The notes under the pieces are model-generated. The model was not told the DNA's origin and ran no database searches. It was given only the letters and a program-made list of their open reading frames with translations. Source: Granulosicoccus antarcticus IMCC3135 (GTDB taxonomy: Bacteria > Pseudomonadota > Gammaproteobacteria > Granulosicoccales > Granulosicoccaceae). Taken from it: a stretch of DNA of 64,000 nt. The position numbers and the translations under genes were made by a program. How positions within the stretch are numbered: the stretch's first letter is position 1; each line of letters opens with the position of its first letter. The stretch spans positions 3,592,501-3,656,500 of the forward strand of contig NZ_CP018632.1 in NCBI RefSeq assembly GCF_002215215.1, given 5' to 3'. This document shows positions 61,411 through 64,000 of this stretch, one piece after another.

Positions 61411-63378
61411 ATGTCACCTGAAAATACACTCCCGATTGCTGAAGTAGTGGCTCCACCACAGCTTGAAGTCGAGCCCGTGCCATCGCTTCGCTGGAGGCGG
61501 ATTGCCATCATGGTGCTAGGTACCATCGGTGTGCTGATGGCGCTCAATCAACAGTTCCTGCTGAATCTTGCAGGGTTCCAGCCGCTTGGTAATTCCTATC
61601 TCTATTATCTGATTGGAATTTTTCTGGCAATCTCCTTTTTGCATCTACCGGTCTCGAAAGCCCATCCGAACCGACTGGTCTGGTTAAATGCACTATTGGC
61701 GATTGCGGCTTTATCCAGTTGTTTGTGGTTGGGACTACACGGCCTGGATATTCTGCAGCGAGGCTGGGAATACGACGCACCGCCGATGGCCGATGCAATG
61801 GCCTTGATCATGATTGTGCTGGTGCTCGAAGGCATACGCCGCGCTGGCGGTGGAGTCTTACTGTGTACTGCACTGCTGTTCGGTACCTTTCCGCTCTATG
61901 CGGGACACATGCCAGGCTTCTTGTGGGGATCGCAGTTCACTCCACTGGAAACCGTGCGGGCGCATGTGCTGGGTGTGGAGAGCATCATTGGTATTCCGAT
62001 GCAAGTGGTGGCTGAGCTGGTCATCGGCTTTGTGATATTCGGTTCTGTCCTGGTGGCAACCAAGGGCAGCGAGTTCTTCATGAATCTTGCCAATGCACTG
62101 CTGGGTCACAGACGCGGTGGTCCTGCAAAAGTGGCGGTTCTTGGCAGCGGCATTCTGGGTTCTCTTTCGGGCAGTGTGATCTCGAACATTCTGACCTCAG
62201 GGCCTTTTTCGATCCCGACGATGCGCCGTGTCGGCTATCCCGCACACTACGCCGCTGCTGTCGAAAGTTGTGCCTCAACCGGTGCCACGTTGATGCCGCC
62301 GGTCATGGGGACTGTGGCTTTTGTCATGGCCTCTTTCCTGGGTGTGCAATATACCGAGATTGTATTTGCCGCCATTATCCCGGCCATATTGTTCTACGTT
62401 GCGCTGTTGTTCCAGGTTGATATGTATGCGGCCAGGCGCGGGCTGGACGGTTTGCCTAGATCGGAGACGCCGGACATCTGGCCGGTCATCAGAAGTGGCT
62501 GGCCTTATTTGTTGAGCCTGGCGGTGCTCGTTTTTGTATTGATGGTTCTGCGTATGGAATCGCGCTCGCCTTATTATGCTTCTGCCGTGATGATCCTTGC
62601 GACCTCCTTCAACAAGGAGACGCGGCTGACGCTGGCACGTGCCAAGGGGCTGTTGATGGATACCTCGGTGAACGTGGCTAATCTTGTCGCGGTGCTCGCG
62701 GGCATCGGTCTGGTTGTCGGTGGATTGTCTTATACCGGGGTGGCAGGCGCTTTCTCGCGCGAACTGCTGCTATATGCGGATGGCAACGTGGCGCTGATGC
62801 TGCTTGCAGGGGCTGTGACCAGTTTCGTTCTGGGCATGGGAATGACAGTGACAGCTTGCTATATTTTTCTGTCGATCCTGCTGGCACCGGCCTTGATCGA
62901 GGCTGGCCTGAATCCTATCGCAAGTCACCTGTTCATCTTGTACTGGGGAATGCTGTCATACATCACGCCGCCAGTGGCGCTGGCTGCAATTACCGCTGCC
63001 AATATTGCCGATGCACCGCCGATGCGCACGGCGGTTTATTCCATGCGGCTCGGCATAACGCTGTTCATCCTGCCATTCATGTTTGTCTACAACCCGGCGC
63101 TGATCATGCAAGGCTCTGCCGGAGACATTCTGCTCTCTGTTGCTCTTGCAGTGATCGCTATCTGGGCGCTGACCGCGGCATTCGAACAGTGGATCTACAA
63201 GGTGGGAAAAATCGGCTTGCTCAGCCGACTTGTGATCGGCGCCAGCGGTCTTCTGATTCTGGTTCCTGAATTGAAAACCAGTTTGATCGGTTTTGTCCTG
63301 TTGGCTGGAGTCATCGGTATCAACTATTTTTTGAACGCAAACAAGCCTCACAACCGATATAAAGGGTCAACCCAATGA
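61411..63378 (+). CDS. TRAP transporter permease, DctQ-DctM fusion (4TM/12TM)
   Basis: Fused inner-membrane permease of 655 residues as usual for TAXI-type TRAP systems. The N-terminal part (residues 30-170) corresponds to the small DctQ-like subunit with four helices. The remainder is the large DctM-like subunit, including GGPAKVAVLGSGILGSLSGS, VESCASTGATLMPPVMGTVAFVMASF and LYWGMLSYITPPVALAA. It begins seven bases after the receptor's stop and ends overlapping the pcaI start (ATGA), tying transport to the CoA-transferase. Confidence 0.92.
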   Translation: MSPENTLPIAEVVAPPQLEVEPVPSLRWRRIAIMVLGTIGVLMALNQQFLLNLAGFQPLGNSYLYYLIGIFLAISFLHLPVSKAHPNRLVWLNALLAIAALSSCLWLGLHGLDILQRGWEYDAPPMADAMALIMIVLVLEGIRRAGGGVLLCTALLFGTFPLYAGHMPGFLWGSQFTPLETVRAHVLGVESIIGIPMQVVAELVIGFVIFGSVLVATKGSEFFMNLANALLGHRRGGPAKVAVLGSGILGSLSGSVISNILTSGPFSIPTMRRVGYPAHYAAAVESCASTGATLMPPVMGTVAFVMASFLGVQYTEIVFAAIIPAILFYVALLFQVDMYAARRGLDGLPRSETPDIWPVIRSGWPYLLSLAVLVFVLMVLRMESRSPYYASAVMILATSFNKETRLTLARAKGLLMDTSVNVANLVAVLAGIGLVVGGLSYTGVAGAFSRELLLYADGNVALMLLAGAVTSFVLGMGMTVTACYIFLSILLAPALIEAGLNPIASHLFILYWGMLSYITPPVALAAITAANIADAPPMRTAVYSMRLGITLFILPFMFVYNPALIMQGSAGDILLSVALAVIAIWALTAAFEQWIYKVGKIGLLSRLVIGASGLLILVPELKTSLIGFVLLAGVIGINYFLNANKPHNRYKGSTQ

Positions 63379-64000
63379 TTGACAAGCGGGTCAAGGACCT
63401 GAACGAAGCCGTCTCGCAAATAGGGGATGGTGCTGCGGTAATGATCGGAGGTTTTGGCTCTTCGGGCATCCCCTATGGTTTGATTGACGCACTGGTCGAG
63501 CAAGGCGCGCGTGAGCTGACGATCATCTCCAATAACGCGGGGGCGGGTGAAACCGGTATCGCTCGGTTATTGAAAGAAGGTCAGGTTGCCAAAGTGGTGT
63601 GTTCATACCCGCGCTCGCCCGGATCGGTCTGGTTTGAGCGTCGCTATGAGCAAGGAGAGATTGAACTGGAGGTGGTACCTCAGGGCACATTGGCTGAGCG
63701 TATCCGTGCTGCAGGGGCAGGTCTGGGTGGATTCCTGACAAAGACCAGCTACGGCACTCTGCTGGCAGAAGGCAAGGAGACCCGCCTGATCGATGGGGTC
63801 GGCTATGTTCTTGAAAAACCCTTGCCGGCTGATTTCTCACTGCTTCGGGCCGAGGCCGGAGACCGTTGGGGCAACCTGCGCTACCATGGCACAGCACGAA
63901 ATTTCAATCCGGTCATGGCAATGGCAGGCAAGGTTACGATTGCCGAAGTTCGGCACTTGTCTGGCGAGCCGCTTGATCCCGAGAGCGTGGTGACGCCCGG
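63375..64000 (+). CDS. pcaI: 3-oxoadipate CoA-transferase subunit A, cut by the window end
   Basis: The first 208 residues are visible. The family segments GGFGSSGIPYGLIDALVEQG, NNAGAGETGIARLL, GQVAKVVCSYPRSPGS and the C-terminal LRAEAGDRWGNLRYHGTARNFNP (which comes late in the A subunit) are present, so little is missing. With PcaJ it would transfer CoA from succinyl-CoA to beta-ketoadipate. The ATG overlaps the permease stop; a pcaJ gene is expected just outside the window. The catalytic Glu belongs to the B subunit, so it cannot be checked here. Confidence 0.9.
   Translation, partial: MIDKRVKDLNEAVSQIGDGAAVMIGGFGSSGIPYGLIDALVEQGARELTIISNNAGAGETGIARLLKEGQVAKVVCSYPRSPGSVWFERRYEQGEIELEVVPQGTLAERIRAAGAGLGGFLTKTSYGTLLAEGKETRLIDGVGYVLEKPLPADFSLLRAEAGDRWGNLRYHGTARNFNPVMAMAGKVTIAEVRHLSGEPLDPESVVTP

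Overview
The window reads as chromosomal DNA of a Gram-negative heterotrophic proteobacterium. It encodes outer-membrane proteins, an RND efflux pump, an ExbB/ExbD motor, a type VI secretion Hcp, zinc uptake and three TRAP-type uptake components. Protein style and gene mix (RND, DUF1826/COG0523, DUF3060 and repeat proteins) suggest a marine gammaproteobacterium, possibly of the Granulosicoccus type. The aromatic locus (PcaQ next to pobA-pcaDCHG) is organised like that of roseobacters and rhizobia. The taxon is an inference; no rRNA or tRNA gene was seen.

Layout. 1-6.6 kb: end of pcaB, then pcaQ diverging from a tightly overlapping operon pobA-pcaD-pcaC-pcaH-pcaG plus a beta-keto acid cleavage enzyme (BKACE/DUF849); together these take 4-hydroxybenzoate to beta-ketoadipate and perhaps further. 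6.6-14.4 kb: a ketopantoate-reductase-like gene and an IclR regulator face an operon of a benzoylformate-decarboxylase-like ThDP enzyme, a DctPQM TRAP transporter and a mandelate-dehydrogenase-like flavoenzyme, so a (hydroxy)mandelate-type route could feed PobA. 14.4-15.3 kb: a tract of gene remnants (amidohydrolase, nitroreductase tail, aryl-alcohol dehydrogenase N-terminus). 15.3-19.8 kb: an IclR regulator with a clear palindromic operator, diverging from an enolase-superfamily enzyme, an HpaI-type aldolase and an aldehyde dehydrogenase. 20-35 kb: LysE exporter, a secreted repeat protein, a secreted acetolactate decarboxylase, exopolysaccharide-type genes, Ogt, PhzF, an alcohol dehydrogenase and an exbB-exbD-exbD operon. 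35.6-40 kb: RND efflux pair. 40-44.3 kb: decaying lipoprotein genes, a DUF3060 protein with a 15-bp minisatellite, and an IS200/IS605-type element. 44.3-49.3 kb: a zinc-homeostasis cluster (COG0523 GTPase, ZnuA, truncated COG0523, DUF1826) broken by an IS1380 element whose ends and 4-bp target duplication can be read exactly. 49.5-59 kb: a tandem racemase fusion, DUF6152, a DUF222-HNH protein, an orphan Hcp, a TetR/quinone-oxidoreductase pair with twin operators, a beta-lactamase-fold hydrolase and a beta-barrel protein. 59-64 kb: LysR, TAXI-type TRAP receptor, fused TRAP permease and the start of pcaI.

The beta-ketoadipate pathway is therefore split between the two edges of the window: aromatic ring steps at the left, the CoA-transferase step with its own TRAP system at the right. 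The most interesting signals are the BKACE gene inside the pca operon, the combined mandelate-like/pob/pca island, the IS1380-split DUF1826 gene, ExbD paralogues with Asp and Asn at the proton-path position, and several proteins whose catalytic residue has been lost.
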